Positions 42,432 to 51,322 are shown, numbered from the stretch's first letter. The stretch: DNA of 61,714 bases from Leucobacter sp. PH1c (GCF_000633415.1 NZ_AYMV01000024.1:1-61714); one strand, 5' to 3'. A program made the numbers and translations. Notes: a model not told the origin generated them from the letters alone.

Positions 42432-43387
42432 TGGAGACGCTCCTCGCGCCGGGCCTCCTGGCCCCGGGTTTCCTCGCGCACAGCCCCGTCGAGGTCTTCG
42501 CGCTGCCCTTCATGTGGCGCGCGCTCGTCACGGTCGTGATCCTCGCCGTCGCCGCGGGCATCGTGGGCCTCTTCATCAGCTTCCGCGAGCTCGAGTTCGT
42601 GAGCGACGGCCTCGTGCACGCGGTGTTCCCCGGCCTCGTCATCGGCGCAGCGCTCGGCGGCACAGCCGGCGTGCTCCCCGGCGCCGTCGTCGCGGCGGTG
42701 CTCGCCGCGGTGCTCTTCACGGTGCTCGAGCACCGCGGAGGCGTGAGCGCCGATGCGGCGATCGCCGTCGTGCTCACGGGGCTCTTCAGCCTCGGCATCG
42801 TGCTCGTCTCGCGCCAGGAGGGCTACGTCTCCCAGCTGCAGGAACTGCTCTTCGGCCGGCTGCTCACGGTCACCGAAGCCCAGCTCGCGCAGATCCTCGT
42901 GGTGGCGCTCGCCGCGATCGCGGTCGTGGTGCTCACGTGGCGCGCGCAGCTCTTCCGCGCCTTCGACGCCGCGGGCGCGGAGGCCGCGGGCTTCCGGCCC
43001 CTCGCCGCGGACATCGCGCTCGGCGTCGCCGTCGCGCTCCTCGTCGTCGCCGGCGTGCAGGCGCTCGGCGTGCTCATGGTGCTCGCGCTCCTCATGATCC
43101 CCATGGCGACCGCTCGCCTCATCACCCGCGGCTTCGCGCTGCTGATCCCGCTCGCGATCCTCGTGCCCCTGGTCGCCGGGGTCGCGGGGCTTTGGCTGTC
43201 GTTCGAGTGGTCGGTGGGGGCCGGCGCGACGGTGTCGCCCGGCGCGCTCGTCGTGCTCCTCCTCGTGGGCGGCTACGGCATCGCCGCGCTCGTGCGCCTG
43301 GCCCGGAGCCGGGCGGCGGCGCGGCGGATCCCGCGCGAGACCGCCCAGCCCGCCGGGCGCGAGCAGGACCGGGCGGTGCGCGCATGA
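42431..43387 (+). CDS. znuB: Zinc ABC transporter permease 1
   Basis: A 318-residue integral membrane protein of the ABC-3 (ZnuB/MntB) family, with about eight helices. The coupling region includes ELEFVSDGLVHAVFPGLVIG, and the C-half has VAGVQALGVLMVLALLMIP, a typical ABC-3 stretch. Either GTG (42428) or ATG (42431) could start it; the ATG overlaps the znuC stop by one base and is preferred. It ends with an overlap onto the second permease, so the channel is probably a heterodimer. Confidence 0.9.
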   Translation: METLLAPGLLAPGFLAHSPVEVFALPFMWRALVTVVILAVAAGIVGLFISFRELEFVSDGLVHAVFPGLVIGAALGGTAGVLPGAVVAAVLAAVLFTVLEHRGGVSADAAIAVVLTGLFSLGIVLVSRQEGYVSQLQELLFGRLLTVTEAQLAQILVVALAAIAVVVLTWRAQLFRAFDAAGAEAAGFRPLAADIALGVAVALLVVAGVQALGVLMVLALLMIPMATARLITRGFALLIPLAILVPLVAGVAGLWLSFEWSVGAGATVSPGALVVLLLVGGYGIAALVRLARSRAAARRIPRETAQPAGREQDRAVRA

Positions 43388-44232
43388 GCTACTTCGCCCT
43401 CGCCGCGGTCGAGCTCGTGCTCCTCGGCCTTCTCTCCGGGCTCGCGGGCACGCTCGTCGTGCTGCGCCGCCGCTCCTTCTTCGCGGTCGCGCTGAGCCAC
43501 GCGACCTTCCCGGGCGGCGTCGTGTTCGCGATCGCCGGCTGGAACCTCCTCCTCGGCCAGGCGCTCTTCGCGCTGCTCCTCGTGCTCCTCATGACCCTCC
43601 TCGGGCGGATCCCGGGGCAGGGCAGGCAGGTCACGAGCGGCGTCGTGCTCTCCTTCGGCTTCGCGCTCGGCACGCTCCTCGCGAGCCTGAACCCGGGGCT
43701 CGGGATCCCGGTCGAGGCGCTCCTCGTCGGCTCCCCGCTCAGCGTCGCCCCGAGCGATGTGATCGCCACCTCGGCCGTGCTCGTCGCGGTGCTCGCGGCC
43801 CTCGCGCTCACGGGGCGCCGGATCCTCTTCCACACCTTCGACCCCGTCGGCTTTACGGCGGCGGGGTTCCGCGCCTGGCCCATCGAGCTCGCCGTCACCG
43901 GCGTGATCGCGGCGTCGGTTGTCGTCGCGATGCCCGCCGTTGGCGCGATCCTCGGCGTCGCCGTGATCATCGGCCCCGCGGCCGCCGCGCAGGCGCTCAC
44001 CGACCGGATCACGTGGATCCCACCGCTCGCCTCCGCGATCGGGGTCGCGGGCGGCCTCGGCGGTCTGTGGCTCTCCCGGGAGCTCGGGATCGCTGCGGGC
44101 GGGGCCGTCGGCCTCACGATCACCGCGCTCTTCCTCCTCGCCGTCATGGTGCGCGGGATCCGCCGCTCCGGCTCCGCCCGGCGGCGCCGCGCCGACCGCG
44201 CGGGCGGGAAGTTCGCTACGGTGGGGGCGTGA
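43384..44232 (+). CDS. Zinc ABC transporter permease 2
   Basis: A 282-residue ABC-3-family permease paralogous to the preceding one: VVLRRRSFFAVALSHATFPG matches the coupling helix, and VVVAMPAVGAILGVAVIIGP the C-half motif. Two permeases per operon are common in actinobacterial zinc/manganese systems. The ATG overlaps the previous stop; a much longer upstream frame lies inside permease 1 and is rejected. The C-terminus is Arg-rich and overlaps a possible GTG start of zur. Confidence 0.9.
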   Translation: MSYFALAAVELVLLGLLSGLAGTLVVLRRRSFFAVALSHATFPGGVVFAIAGWNLLLGQALFALLLVLLMTLLGRIPGQGRQVTSGVVLSFGFALGTLLASLNPGLGIPVEALLVGSPLSVAPSDVIATSAVLVAVLAALALTGRRILFHTFDPVGFTAAGFRAWPIELAVTGVIAASVVVAMPAVGAILGVAVIIGPAAAAQALTDRITWIPPLASAIGVAGGLGGLWLSRELGIAAGGAVGLTITALFLLAVMVRGIRRSGSARRRRADRAGGKFATVGA

Positions 44233-44252
44233 CCGGAACGGAGAATCGCGAC

Positions 44253-44654
44253 ATGCAGCCGAAACGCAACACCTGGCAGCGTGAGGCCGTGCGCGCGACG
44301 CTCGCCGAGGCCCACGGATTCGTGAGCGCCCAGCAGCTGCACCAGTCGCTCCGCGACGGCGGCTCAACGATCGGGCTCGCCACGGTCTACCGCAACCTCG
44401 CGGGGCTCGTGGAGACGGGCGAGGCCGACTCGCTGCAGTCGCCCGAGGGGGAGAACCTGTTCCGCTCGTGCGCCACGCAGGGGCACCACCACCACCTCAT
44501 CTGCCGCAGCTGCGGAGACACCCGCGAGCTCTCCGCGACGGTCGTCGAGGAGTGGACGCAGCGGGTGGGCGCCGAGCACGGCTTCTCGGAGATCGAGCAC
44601 GTCGTCGACCTGTTCGGGCTCTGCGCGCGCTGCCGGGCGGCGCGCTCGGCCTAG
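44253..44654 (+). CDS. zur: Fur-family zinc uptake regulator
   Basis: About 133 residues: an N-terminal winged helix (KRNTWQREAVRATLAEAHGF, then TVYRNLAGL as the recognition helix) and a C-terminal dimerisation domain with HHHHLICRSCGDTREL and CARC, giving two CxxC pairs for structural zinc. ATG at 44253 matches the family start. A GTG at 44229 overlaps the permease stop and is a possible alternative. Its place at the end of the zinc-uptake operon, with Zur-type boxes at the operon promoter, points to zinc-dependent autoregulation. Confidence 0.9.
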   Translation: MQPKRNTWQREAVRATLAEAHGFVSAQQLHQSLRDGGSTIGLATVYRNLAGLVETGEADSLQSPEGENLFRSCATQGHHHHLICRSCGDTRELSATVVEEWTQRVGAEHGFSEIEHVVDLFGLCARCRAARSA

Positions 44655-44703
44655 GCGCCGCACGCGCCGGGGTGCGCCGAACGCACCGGGACGCCCCGAA
44701 CGC

Positions 44704-44750
44704 ACCGGGGCCGGGTGCCGCGGGGATCTCCCGCCGCACCCGGCCCCGGT
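44704..44750. terminator. Bidirectional terminator between zur and the RND gene
   Basis: ACCGGGGCCGGGTGC and GCACCCGGCCCCGGT form a perfect 15-bp stem with a 17-base loop, centred between two convergent genes. U-tracts are short. Confidence 0.8.
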
Positions 44751-44772
44751 CGCGTTTCGCCGCTCCTCGCCG

Positions 44773-47700
44773 CTACTCGCCGGTCTCGGTGAACTCGGTC
44801 GGCTCGTCGGGACGGCGCCCGCGTCGGGTGCCGCGCGCCGCCCGGCGCTCGGCCTTCGCCTCGCGCTTCGCGGCCTTCGCCTCGGCCCGGGCCGCCCGCT
44901 TCTCGGAGGCGATCGACTCCTGCGCGGCGCGCGCCTCATCGGCGTCGTCGGCGCGGCTGCTCGGCTCGATCCCGGCGGCGAGGGCGAGGCGGCGCTCCCG
45001 GCGCTCGGCGCGCTTCGCGAGCTTCTTCTCGCGGCGGCGCTCGATGAGCGTGTAGAGGATCGGCACGAGGATCAGCGTGAGCAGCGTCGAGGAGACGAGC
45101 CCGCCGATCACGACGATCGCGAGCGGCTTCGAGATGAAGACGCCGCCGCCCGTGAGCCCGAGCGACATCGGGATCAGCGCGAAGATCGTCGCCGCGGCCG
45201 TCATGAGGATCGGGCGCAGCCGCAGGCGGGTGCCGTGCTCGACGGCCTCCTCGAGGCTCGCCCCGGCCTCGCGCAGGCGGTTCACGAGGTCCATGAGCAC
45301 GATCGCGTTCGTCACCACGATGCCGATCAGCATGAGCAGGCCGATGAGGGCCGGCAGGCCGAGCGGGGTGCCCGTGATGAGGAGGCCGAGGATCGCGCCG
45401 GTCGCCGCGAACGGGATCGAGATGAGCAGCACGAGCGGTCCGCGGAAGCTGCGGAACGTGGCCACCATCACGAGCAGCACGAGCATGATCGCCCCGAGCA
45501 TGGCCGCGCCGAGCTGGGTGAACGCCTCGTCCTGCTCCGCGCTCACGCCGCCGAGCTCGAAGCTCACGCCGGCCGGCAGCTCGGTGTCGGCGATGGCGCG
45601 GTCGATCGCGGCGGTGGCCGCGTCGAGCTGCCCCTTCTTCGGCTCGACGGTGAGGCTCACCTGGCGCTCGCCGTCCGCGCGCGTGATCACCGGGGCCGTG
45701 AGCTCCTCGCTCACGGTCGCGATCGCGCTGAGGGGCAGCGAGGTGCCGGTGACCTCGGTCGCGGCCTTCTGCTCGGCCTCGGCCGCCTGCTGCTCGGCGA
45801 GCTGGGTCGCCGCCTGGGCGCGCGCCTCGCGGAGGCTGACGAGCTGCTGATCGAGTCCCTCGATGCCGCCCTGCGCTCCGGCGATCGCGCCCTGGAGGGC
45901 GGCGAGCTGCTCGGCGCGCTCCTGCTGCGCCCGGATCTCCGCCTCCTCGGAGGGGGTGCGGGGGTCCTCGGGGATCACGGGCAGCGCGCTCAGCTGCGCG
46001 AGCTGCGCGTTCAGCTCACCGAGCTGCGCGACGAGCTCGCCGCGCTGGGCCGCGGCCTCGGCGATCTGGCTGTTCAGCTCGGAATCCGCCTTGACGCGGG
46101 CGTTCTCGGCCTCGGTCTCCGCCTTCGCCTGGAGGGCGTCGGCCGCGGCCTTCTGGGCCTGCGCCGTCTGCTGCGGGGTGACGGGCAGCTGGAGTTCGCC
46201 GAGCTGGGCGGCGGTGCGCTCCGCACCCGGGGTGCGCACGACGATATCGCGATCGCGGCCCTCGAGCATGATCTGCCCCACGCGCTGGCCCTCGAGGGCC
46301 TCCTGCACGGCGCGGGCCACGGACGCGGGGTCGAAGCCGAGCTGCGCGGCCTTCGCCTCGTCGAGCACGACGCGGACGACGGGCTGCTCACCCGCGAGCT
46401 CGCTCCGCACGGAGCGCACGCCGCGCTCGCCCGAGAGCTGCTTCTCGAGCAGCTCGCTCGCCTCGCGGAGCGCGACGGGGTCGTTGCCCCGGATCTGCAG
46501 CGCGATGCCGGAGCCGCCGGAACCGCCGACGAAGGCGTCCTGCGTGAGCACCTGCACCTCGCCCGCGTCCTGCAGCGCGTCGACGGCGGCCTGGGCCTCG
46601 TCGCTCACGCGGTCGACGTCCGCGTCCTCGGCGAGCTGCACGTCGTAGGTGATCGACGTGGGCGAGCCGGCCGTGCCGACCGGGATCGTCGTTGTGACGT
46701 CGCGCACGCCGGAGATCTTCCCGAGCGCCGCCTCGACGGGCTCGGCGGCGGCGACGAGGTCGCCGTCCTCCGTGGTGGGCGGCGTCTGCACGAGCTGCAG
46801 GCTCTCGTTCCCGGAGGAGCCGAGGAAGTCGGTCGGGATGAGGCTGCTCATGCCGAGCGTGCCCACGAGGATCAGCACCGAGGAGACGAGCGTGATCACG
46901 GGGTGCCGTCGCGTCGCGCCCAGCACGGGCATGATCGCGCGCTGCAGGCGATCCGGCGCCGTGTGGATCTCGTCGAGGTCGGAGTGCTGCTCGGCCTCGG
47001 CGACGACGGCGGTGTCCGCGGTGGCTGCGTCGGCGGTGCCTGCCGCGTCTACCGTGCCTGCTGCCGCCGCGCGGCGCTCCTGGCCGCGCATGAACCAGAA
47101 GGCGAGCACGGGCACGATCGTGAGCGCCACGAGCAGCGAGGCGAGCAGCGCGATCGTCACGGTGATGGCGAACGGGCGGAACATCTGCCCCGCCATGCCG
47201 GACACGAAGGCGATCGGCAGGAACACGGCCACGGTGGTGAGCGTCGACGCGGTGATCGCGCCGGCGACCTGCTTCACCGAGGCCACGACGCCCTCGATCG
47301 TGAGCGGGCCGGATCCGCGGCGGCGCGAGATGTTCTCGATGACCACGATCGAGTCGTCGACCACGCGGCCGATGGCGATCGTGAGCGCGCCGAGCGTCAG
47401 GATGTTCAGGGTGTTGCCGCTCCACCAGAGGCCCACGAGCGTGATGAGCAGGGAGAGCGGGATCGAGACCGCGGCGATCAGCGTCGAGCGCCACGAGCCG
47501 AGGAACGCGAGGATCACGAGCACGGCGAAGAGGAGGCCGAGCCCGCCCTCGACCGAGAGATCGTGGATCGACTGCTCGATGTACGGTGCCTGGTCGAAGA
47601 TCGTGACGAACTCGGCGTGGAGGCCCGGCGCGAGCCGTTCGAGTTCGGCGTTCACCCCGTGCGAGATCTCGACGACGTTCGCGCCCTGCCCGGGCGAGAC

Positions 47701-48540
47701 CTGCAGCGTGAGCGCGGGCTTCCCGTTGACGCGCGAGATCGACTCGGCGGGCACGGTCTCCGAGTGCACGTCGGCGAAGTCGTCGAGCCGCACCACGCGA
47801 TCCTCCGCCGTGATCGGCAGCGCCGCGATCTCCTCGACCGAGCTGAGCGCCGTGCCGACGGTGACGGACAGCGGGCCGTCGGGCGACTCCGCCTGGCCGG
47901 CGGGGAGCGCGGCGCCGTGCGACTCGAGCACGGGACCGATCGCCGCGGGGTCGACCTTCAGGCGGGCCACATCGGCGGGCCGCAGGTCGATCATCACCCG
48001 CTGCTCCTCGCGCCCGGACAGCGTCACCTTCTGCACGCCATCGACGCCCTGCAGCGCCGGCACGACGGACTGCGCGAGCGCGTCACCGAATTTCGCCGGA
48101 TCGGTGTCCGAGCCGGCGCTCAGCACCATCGCGGGCATGTCGTCGGCCCCGCCCGAGAACACGGACACCTCGGTGCCCTGCGGGAAGGCGGGCTTCAGCG
48201 CGTCGGCGGCGGCGCGGATCTTCGCGAGCGTCTCGTCGTCGCTGCCGAACGGCCACTCCACCATGATGTCCGCGGAGCCGCTCGACGTCGTGGACGAGAC
48301 CTTCGTCACTCCGGGGACGGCGCTCAGCGCTTGCTCGGTCGGCTCCGTGACCGTGCGCGCGAGCTCCTCGGGGGCGAGCCCGGGCGTCTGCACCGAGACG
48401 AACGCCATCGGAACCTGCATGGACGGCATGAGCTCCTGCTTGAGCGCGCTCATGGAGAACACGCCGAGCACGGCCACCGCGAGGGTGGTGAGCCCGACGA
48501 TCAGCCGGTTTCTCAGGCTGGTGCGGGTGAGGAAGGACAT
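44773..48540 (-). CDS. RND-superfamily efflux transporter (HAE1/AcrB-like) with coiled-coil insert
   Basis: A 1255-residue exporter; family members are usually about 1030-1060. Two copies of the TM1 plus large extracytoplasmic loop plus five-helix layout are visible, with GRVVDDSIVVIENI carrying the helix-4 Asp pair, and LIGIVVTNAIVLMDLVNRLR in the second half. Residues ~785-930 are an extra Ala/Gln/Glu-rich segment with heptads (AQKAAADALQAKAETEAE, and AEQLAALQGAIAGAQGGI). A Lys/Arg/Ala-rich cytoplasmic tail ends the protein. No membrane-fusion or outer-membrane partner gene is nearby. GAAAGG precedes the ATG. Substrate unknown. Confidence 0.9.
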   Translation of the reverse strand: MSFLTRTSLRNRLIVGLTTLAVAVLGVFSMSALKQELMPSMQVPMAFVSVQTPGLAPEELARTVTEPTEQALSAVPGVTKVSSTTSSGSADIMVEWPFGSDDETLAKIRAAADALKPAFPQGTEVSVFSGGADDMPAMVLSAGSDTDPAKFGDALAQSVVPALQGVDGVQKVTLSGREEQRVMIDLRPADVARLKVDPAAIGPVLESHGAALPAGQAESPDGPLSVTVGTALSSVEEIAALPITAEDRVVRLDDFADVHSETVPAESISRVNGKPALTLQVSPGQGANVVEISHGVNAELERLAPGLHAEFVTIFDQAPYIEQSIHDLSVEGGLGLLFAVLVILAFLGSWRSTLIAAVSIPLSLLITLVGLWWSGNTLNILTLGALTIAIGRVVDDSIVVIENISRRRGSGPLTIEGVVASVKQVAGAITASTLTTVAVFLPIAFVSGMAGQMFRPFAITVTIALLASLLVALTIVPVLAFWFMRGQERRAAAAGTVDAAGTADAATADTAVVAEAEQHSDLDEIHTAPDRLQRAIMPVLGATRRHPVITLVSSVLILVGTLGMSSLIPTDFLGSSGNESLQLVQTPPTTEDGDLVAAAEPVEAALGKISGVRDVTTTIPVGTAGSPTSITYDVQLAEDADVDRVSDEAQAAVDALQDAGEVQVLTQDAFVGGSGGSGIALQIRGNDPVALREASELLEKQLSGERGVRSVRSELAGEQPVVRVVLDEAKAAQLGFDPASVARAVQEALEGQRVGQIMLEGRDRDIVVRTPGAERTAAQLGELQLPVTPQQTAQAQKAAADALQAKAETEAENARVKADSELNSQIAEAAAQRGELVAQLGELNAQLAQLSALPVIPEDPRTPSEEAEIRAQQERAEQLAALQGAIAGAQGGIEGLDQQLVSLREARAQAATQLAEQQAAEAEQKAATEVTGTSLPLSAIATVSEELTAPVITRADGERQVSLTVEPKKGQLDAATAAIDRAIADTELPAGVSFELGGVSAEQDEAFTQLGAAMLGAIMLVLLVMVATFRSFRGPLVLLISIPFAATGAILGLLITGTPLGLPALIGLLMLIGIVVTNAIVLMDLVNRLREAGASLEEAVEHGTRLRLRPILMTAAATIFALIPMSLGLTGGGVFISKPLAIVVIGGLVSSTLLTLILVPILYTLIERRREKKLAKRAERRERRLALAAGIEPSSRADDADEARAAQESIASEKRAARAEAKAAKREAKAERRAARGTRRGRRPDEPTEFTETGE

Positions 48541-48712
48541 GGGGCCTTTCGGGGTGCGGCCTCCGGGCGGCGCAGGCCGCCCGCGCGACCCGTGCGCGGG
48601 CCGAGCTCGGCCGCACGAGGCAGGGCAGAACGGTCGAGAATTCCACTCTGTCGGTCCCCGCGGGCCCCCCGCATCGTCCCCTGGTACGACGCGGGTGGTC
48701 CCCCGGGATGAA

Positions 48713-49525
48713 TTACGGCGCGGCGGGGGTGGAGCCCGGGTCGGCCGTGGCGCGCGGGTGCACCCACACCCAGTCCGCGAACTTCGCCGTGCGGCCGTCG
48801 CCGCTCGACCGCCCCGTGAGCCGGCGCTGGATCCACGGCACCACGTGCTCGCGGGTGTAGCGCAGCTGCTCGCGCGTGGTGGGCGCGCCCACGGGGGCGG
48901 CGTCGAGCACCCACTCGCCCGGGGCCGGGTGGCCGAGCGCGCGCAGCACGTTCGCCGCGACGCGGTGGTGGCCGATGGGCGCGAGGTGCAGGCGGTCGGT
49001 CGACCAGTACTGCCGTCCCGCGAGCTCCGCGTCGTTCCAGTTGTCCGCGAAGCGGATCCCGAGCCGCGCAGCGATCGCGCCAGCGGCGGCCGTCAGCTCG
49101 TCGCCCTTCTGGCGCACGCGCCCGCCGCCCGGCAGCCCGCCCGTCGGGTTCGCCCCGGCGAGGAGGAGCGGCTCGATCCCCGCGTCCTGGATGCGGCGGA
49201 GCGCCTGCTCGGTCTCCTGCGCGATCCGCGCGAGATCGGTTCCCGGGCGGAGCATGTCGTTGCCGCCGCCGTTGAAGCTCAGGAGCGTGGGCGCGAGCGC
49301 GATCGCCGGCTCGAGCTGCTCGCGCACGATGGGGCCGAGCAGGCGGCCGCGGATCGCGAGGTTCGCGTACTGCACGGGCCGGCCGCTCGCGTCGGCGAGG
49401 CCCTGCGCCACGAGGTCGGCCCAGCCGCGCACCGAGCCGTCCGGCTGCTCGTCGCCCACGCCCTCCGTGAAACTGTCGCCGATCGCGACGTAGCGGATCG
49501 CTGCCTGCTCCTCGTGCTCGCTCAC
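48713..49525 (-). CDS. SGNH/GDSL-family hydrolase
   Basis: A 270-residue esterase-type hydrolase. Block I is AIGDSFTEGVGDE with the nucleophile Ser, block III is SFNGGGNDML (oxyanion Asn), and block V is STDRLHLAPIGHH with the catalytic Asp-His. No signal peptide is seen, so it is probably cytoplasmic, as in many actinobacterial homologues. It starts with GTG preceded by GGAGGC. It is on the same strand as, and upstream of, the RND gene, with a 172-base gap of GC-rich non-coding sequence. Confidence 0.88.
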   Translation of the reverse strand: MSEHEEQAAIRYVAIGDSFTEGVGDEQPDGSVRGWADLVAQGLADASGRPVQYANLAIRGRLLGPIVREQLEPAIALAPTLLSFNGGGNDMLRPGTDLARIAQETEQALRRIQDAGIEPLLLAGANPTGGLPGGGRVRQKGDELTAAAGAIAARLGIRFADNWNDAELAGRQYWSTDRLHLAPIGHHRVAANVLRALGHPAPGEWVLDAAPVGAPTTREQLRYTREHVVPWIQRRLTGRSSGDGRTAKFADWVWVHPRATADPGSTPAAP

Positions 49526-49581
49526 GCCTCCACCCTACGCCCGCGGGGCGGATCCGCAGCGGAGCGTGCGAGGATGGGGCG

Positions 49582-50211
49582 ATGGAGTGGTCGGGGCAGC
49601 GTGTGTTCGGAATCGGGGCGGGCGCCCTTCTCGGCGCCATGCTCGGCGTGATCCTCCTGTCTGCGGCGCGCGGCACGCCGCTCGCCGTGATCGCCGCGGG
49701 CCTCGTGCTGCTCGTGCTCGTCGTGAACCTCGTCGTCTCCGAGCGCATGGTGAGCCGCGTGATCACCCGCGCGGCGCAGCGCGCCCAGCTCATCTCCGCC
49801 GGCTACGCGCCCGGCGAGCCCGCCCCGGCGCGCGTGCACCGTGTGTTCGGCCGCGGGGTCGGCCAGGTCGCCACGATGGTGTGGCCGGGCGCGCAGGAGC
49901 CCGCGCGCCTCGCGATCCTCCACGTGCTGCCGCAGCACGCGCCGCCGCGGAGCGTGTACGCGCTCCTGCCGCTGCGCTACGGCATCGAGCGCGGCGCCGC
50001 GGCCGCGGTCGTGCTCGATCCCAGCCATCCCGACATCGCGATCCTCGACGACCGGGTGCCCGCGGATACGCTGCACGCGATCGCCGCGGATCCCCGCTGG
50101 GCCACGGTCCGCGTGCCCTCCATGTTCGTGCGCCAGGGCGGCCCGGAGACGATCGCCGCGAGCGTCGCGGGGCTGCTCCTCGTGCTGCTCGCGGGGGCAC
50201 TGCTCGGCTAG
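49582..50211 (+). CDS. Membrane protein of unknown function
   Basis: A 209-residue protein with two adjacent N-terminal hydrophobic segments (~residues 9-30 and 34-54), a soluble middle domain and one C-terminal hydrophobic segment (~190-208). The middle part has [20 protein letters not shown] and [21 protein letters not shown] do not recognise the family. GAGGATGGGG lies just upstream of the ATG. It is divergent from the SGNH gene, and the rpmB promoter begins 19 bases after its stop. Confidence 0.75.
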   Translation: MEWSGQRVFGIGAGALLGAMLGVILLSAARGTPLAVIAAGLVLLVLVVNLVVSERMVSRVITRAAQRAQLISAGYAPGEPAPARVHRVFGRGVGQVATMVWPGAQEPARLAILHVLPQHAPPRSVYALLPLRYGIERGAAAAVVLDPSHPDIAILDDRVPADTLHAIAADPRWATVRVPSMFVRQGGPETIAASVAGLLLVLLAGALLG

Positions 50212-50229
50212 GCGTGCGACACGCCCGGC

Positions 50230-50258
50230 TTGCGTTGATCCCGGCGATCGCGTAAGCT
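50230..50258 (+). promoter_or_regulatory. Promoter of rpmB-rpmG-rpsN
   Basis: TTGCGT (50230-50235) and TAAGCT (50253-50258) with a 17-bp spacer. Transcription would start near 50265, leaving a ~140-base leader. No Zur-type palindrome is seen in or near it. Confidence 0.7.
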
Positions 50259-50264
50259 TTCCCC

Positions 50265-50404
50265 TTGGCTGTGCGCCGTCCCAGTGCACAGACCGCGCGG
50301 GTGTGTTCGCCCGTGCTCGATTCCGGTCGAGCGCGAGAGGCGGCCCGTGCAGACAAGAAATCTTGGGTGAGGCCGTCCGGCCTCACGGTATGAGAGGAAA
50401 CATC
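50265..50404 (+). ncRNA. Structured 5' leader of the rpmB operon, three hairpins
   Basis: Three consecutive stem-loops lie in the leader: CTGTGC/GCACAG (50269-50291), GCTCGA/TCGAGC (50315-50332) and GTGAGGCC/GGCCTCAC (50367-50386). The last is an 8-bp stem with a tetraloop, 18 bases before the rpmB start, close to the Shine-Dalgarno GAGAGGAAA. The arrangement resembles ribosomal-protein autoregulatory leaders, but I recognise no known class. Confidence 0.5.
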
Positions 50405-50641
50405 ATGGCAGCAGTGTGCCAGGTGACCGGAGCCGTTCCCGGCTTCGGACACAACATTTCGCACTCGCACCGTCGCACCAAGCGTCGGTTCGATCCGAAC
50501 ATCCAGAAGAAGACCTACTTCGTGCCCTCGCTCGGCCGCAAGGTGACGCTCACCCTGTCGGTCAAGGGCATCAAGGTGATCGATGCCCGTGGCATCGAGG
50601 CTGTGGTTGCTGATCTGCAGAAGCGTGGGGTGAAGTTCTAA
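50405..50641 (+). CDS. rpmB: Ribosomal protein bL28, C-minus form
   Basis: A 78-residue bL28. It begins [20 protein letters not shown] and ends in [16 protein letters not shown]; this matches the zinc-free RpmB2 type of mycobacteria and lacks the four-cysteine zinc site (only one Cys remains). GAGAGGAAA precedes the ATG. The stop codon overlaps the rpmG start by one base. Confidence 0.97.
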   Translation: MAAVCQVTGAVPGFGHNISHSHRRTKRRFDPNIQKKTYFVPSLGRKVTLTLSVKGIKVIDARGIEAVVADLQKRGVKF

Positions 50642-50808
50642 TGGCGAAGGACAAGGACGTACGTCCGATCATCAAGCTCCGCTCGACGGCAGGGACCGGG
50701 TTCACGTACGTGACCAAGAAGAACCGCCGCAACACCCCCGACCGCCTCGTGCTCAAGAAGTACGACCCGGTGGTCCGCAAGCACGTTGATTTCCGAGAGG
50801 AGCGCTAA
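50641..50808 (+). CDS. rpmG: Ribosomal protein bL33, C-minus form
   Basis: A 55-residue bL33 with [20 protein letters not shown] and a C-terminal [15 protein letters not shown]. It has no cysteines, so it is the zinc-independent type. The ATG at 50641 shares an A with the rpmB stop (TAATG), and rpsN starts two bases after its stop. It is short and easily missed. Confidence 0.97.
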   Translation: MAKDKDVRPIIKLRSTAGTGFTYVTKKNRRNTPDRLVLKKYDPVVRKHVDFREER

Positions 50809-50810
50809 GC

Positions 50811-51116
50811 ATGGCTAAGAAGAGCATGATCGCCAAGAACAAGCAGCGTCAGGCCATCGTTGCGCGCTACGCCGAGAAGCGTCTCGAGCTGAAGAAGGCC
50901 CTCGTGGACCCCAACGGGACCGACGAGAGCCGCGAGGCCGCTCGCGTGGGCCTGCAGAAGCTCCCCCGCAACGCTTCGCCCGTGCGCGTGCGCAGCCGCG
51001 ACGTCATCGACGGCCGTCCCCGTGGCGTGCTGACGAAGTACGGCGTCTCGCGTGTGCGTTTCCGCGACATGGCGCACCGCGGCGAGCTGCCCGGCATCAC
51101 CAAGTCGAGCTGGTAA
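50811..51116 (+). CDS. rpsN: Ribosomal protein uS14, long C-minus form
   Basis: A 101-residue uS14, the long zinc-free form (the short zinc form is ~61 residues and has CxxC pairs). [20 protein letters not shown] and [20 protein letters not shown] are diagnostic. GAGAGGAGCG lies upstream of the ATG. It ends the rpmB-rpmG-rpsN operon and is followed by a strong terminator. Confidence 0.97.
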   Translation: MAKKSMIAKNKQRQAIVARYAEKRLELKKALVDPNGTDESREAARVGLQKLPRNASPVRVRSRDVIDGRPRGVLTKYGVSRVRFRDMAHRGELPGITKSSW

Positions 51117-51135
51117 GCACCGGTCCGCAACACTG

Positions 51136-51173
51136 AAGCGGGCGTGGATCCTGAGGGGTCCGCGCCCGCTTTT
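51136..51173 (+). terminator. Intrinsic terminator after rpsN
   Basis: AAGCGGGCGTGGATCC pairs with GGGTCCGCGCCCGCTT (two G-U pairs, ~4-base loop), followed by TTTTGTGTT. Strong rho-independent shape. Confidence 0.9.
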
Positions 51174-51283
51174 GTGTTCCCAGCGACACGCCGGACTGAG
51201 AAATCCCTCTCCAGATCCGCGGAAAGTCGCCGATCTGGGGTAGATTCGTAGCGATCAACCGATCGGACCCTCCAAATCGGTGG

Positions 51284-51322
51284 GACACCTGAACCAGATC
51301 AGGGGCTCGGCCACTAGGTGTC
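51284..51322 (+). ncRNA. Hairpin in the HU-gene leader
   Basis: GACACCT (51284-51290) pairs with AGGTGTC (51316-51322), enclosing a 25-base loop that can itself fold (GATCAGGGGCTC). A -10-like TAGATT (51241-51246) suggests a ~90-base leader. The -35 is weak. The stem ends 21 bases before the HU start, next to the Shine-Dalgarno GGAAGGA, so it could affect translation. Confidence 0.42.

Noticed and set aside
42514-43383. Upstream in-frame extension of the second zinc permease
   Set aside because: The extension is Arg-rich and lies wholly inside permease 1; the family alignment and the ATGA overlap place the start at 43384.
45235-48711. An open frame of 1158 codons on the + strand opposite the RND gene
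   Set aside because: It is rich in Arg, Asp, Glu and Gly, has no membrane segments or motifs, and mirrors codon bias of the RND gene; the RND protein on the other strand is clearly real.
50212-50404. A Zur box controlling the zinc-free ribosomal proteins
   Set aside because: No 7-1-7 palindrome similar to those at 40404 and 40432 was found in this stretch.
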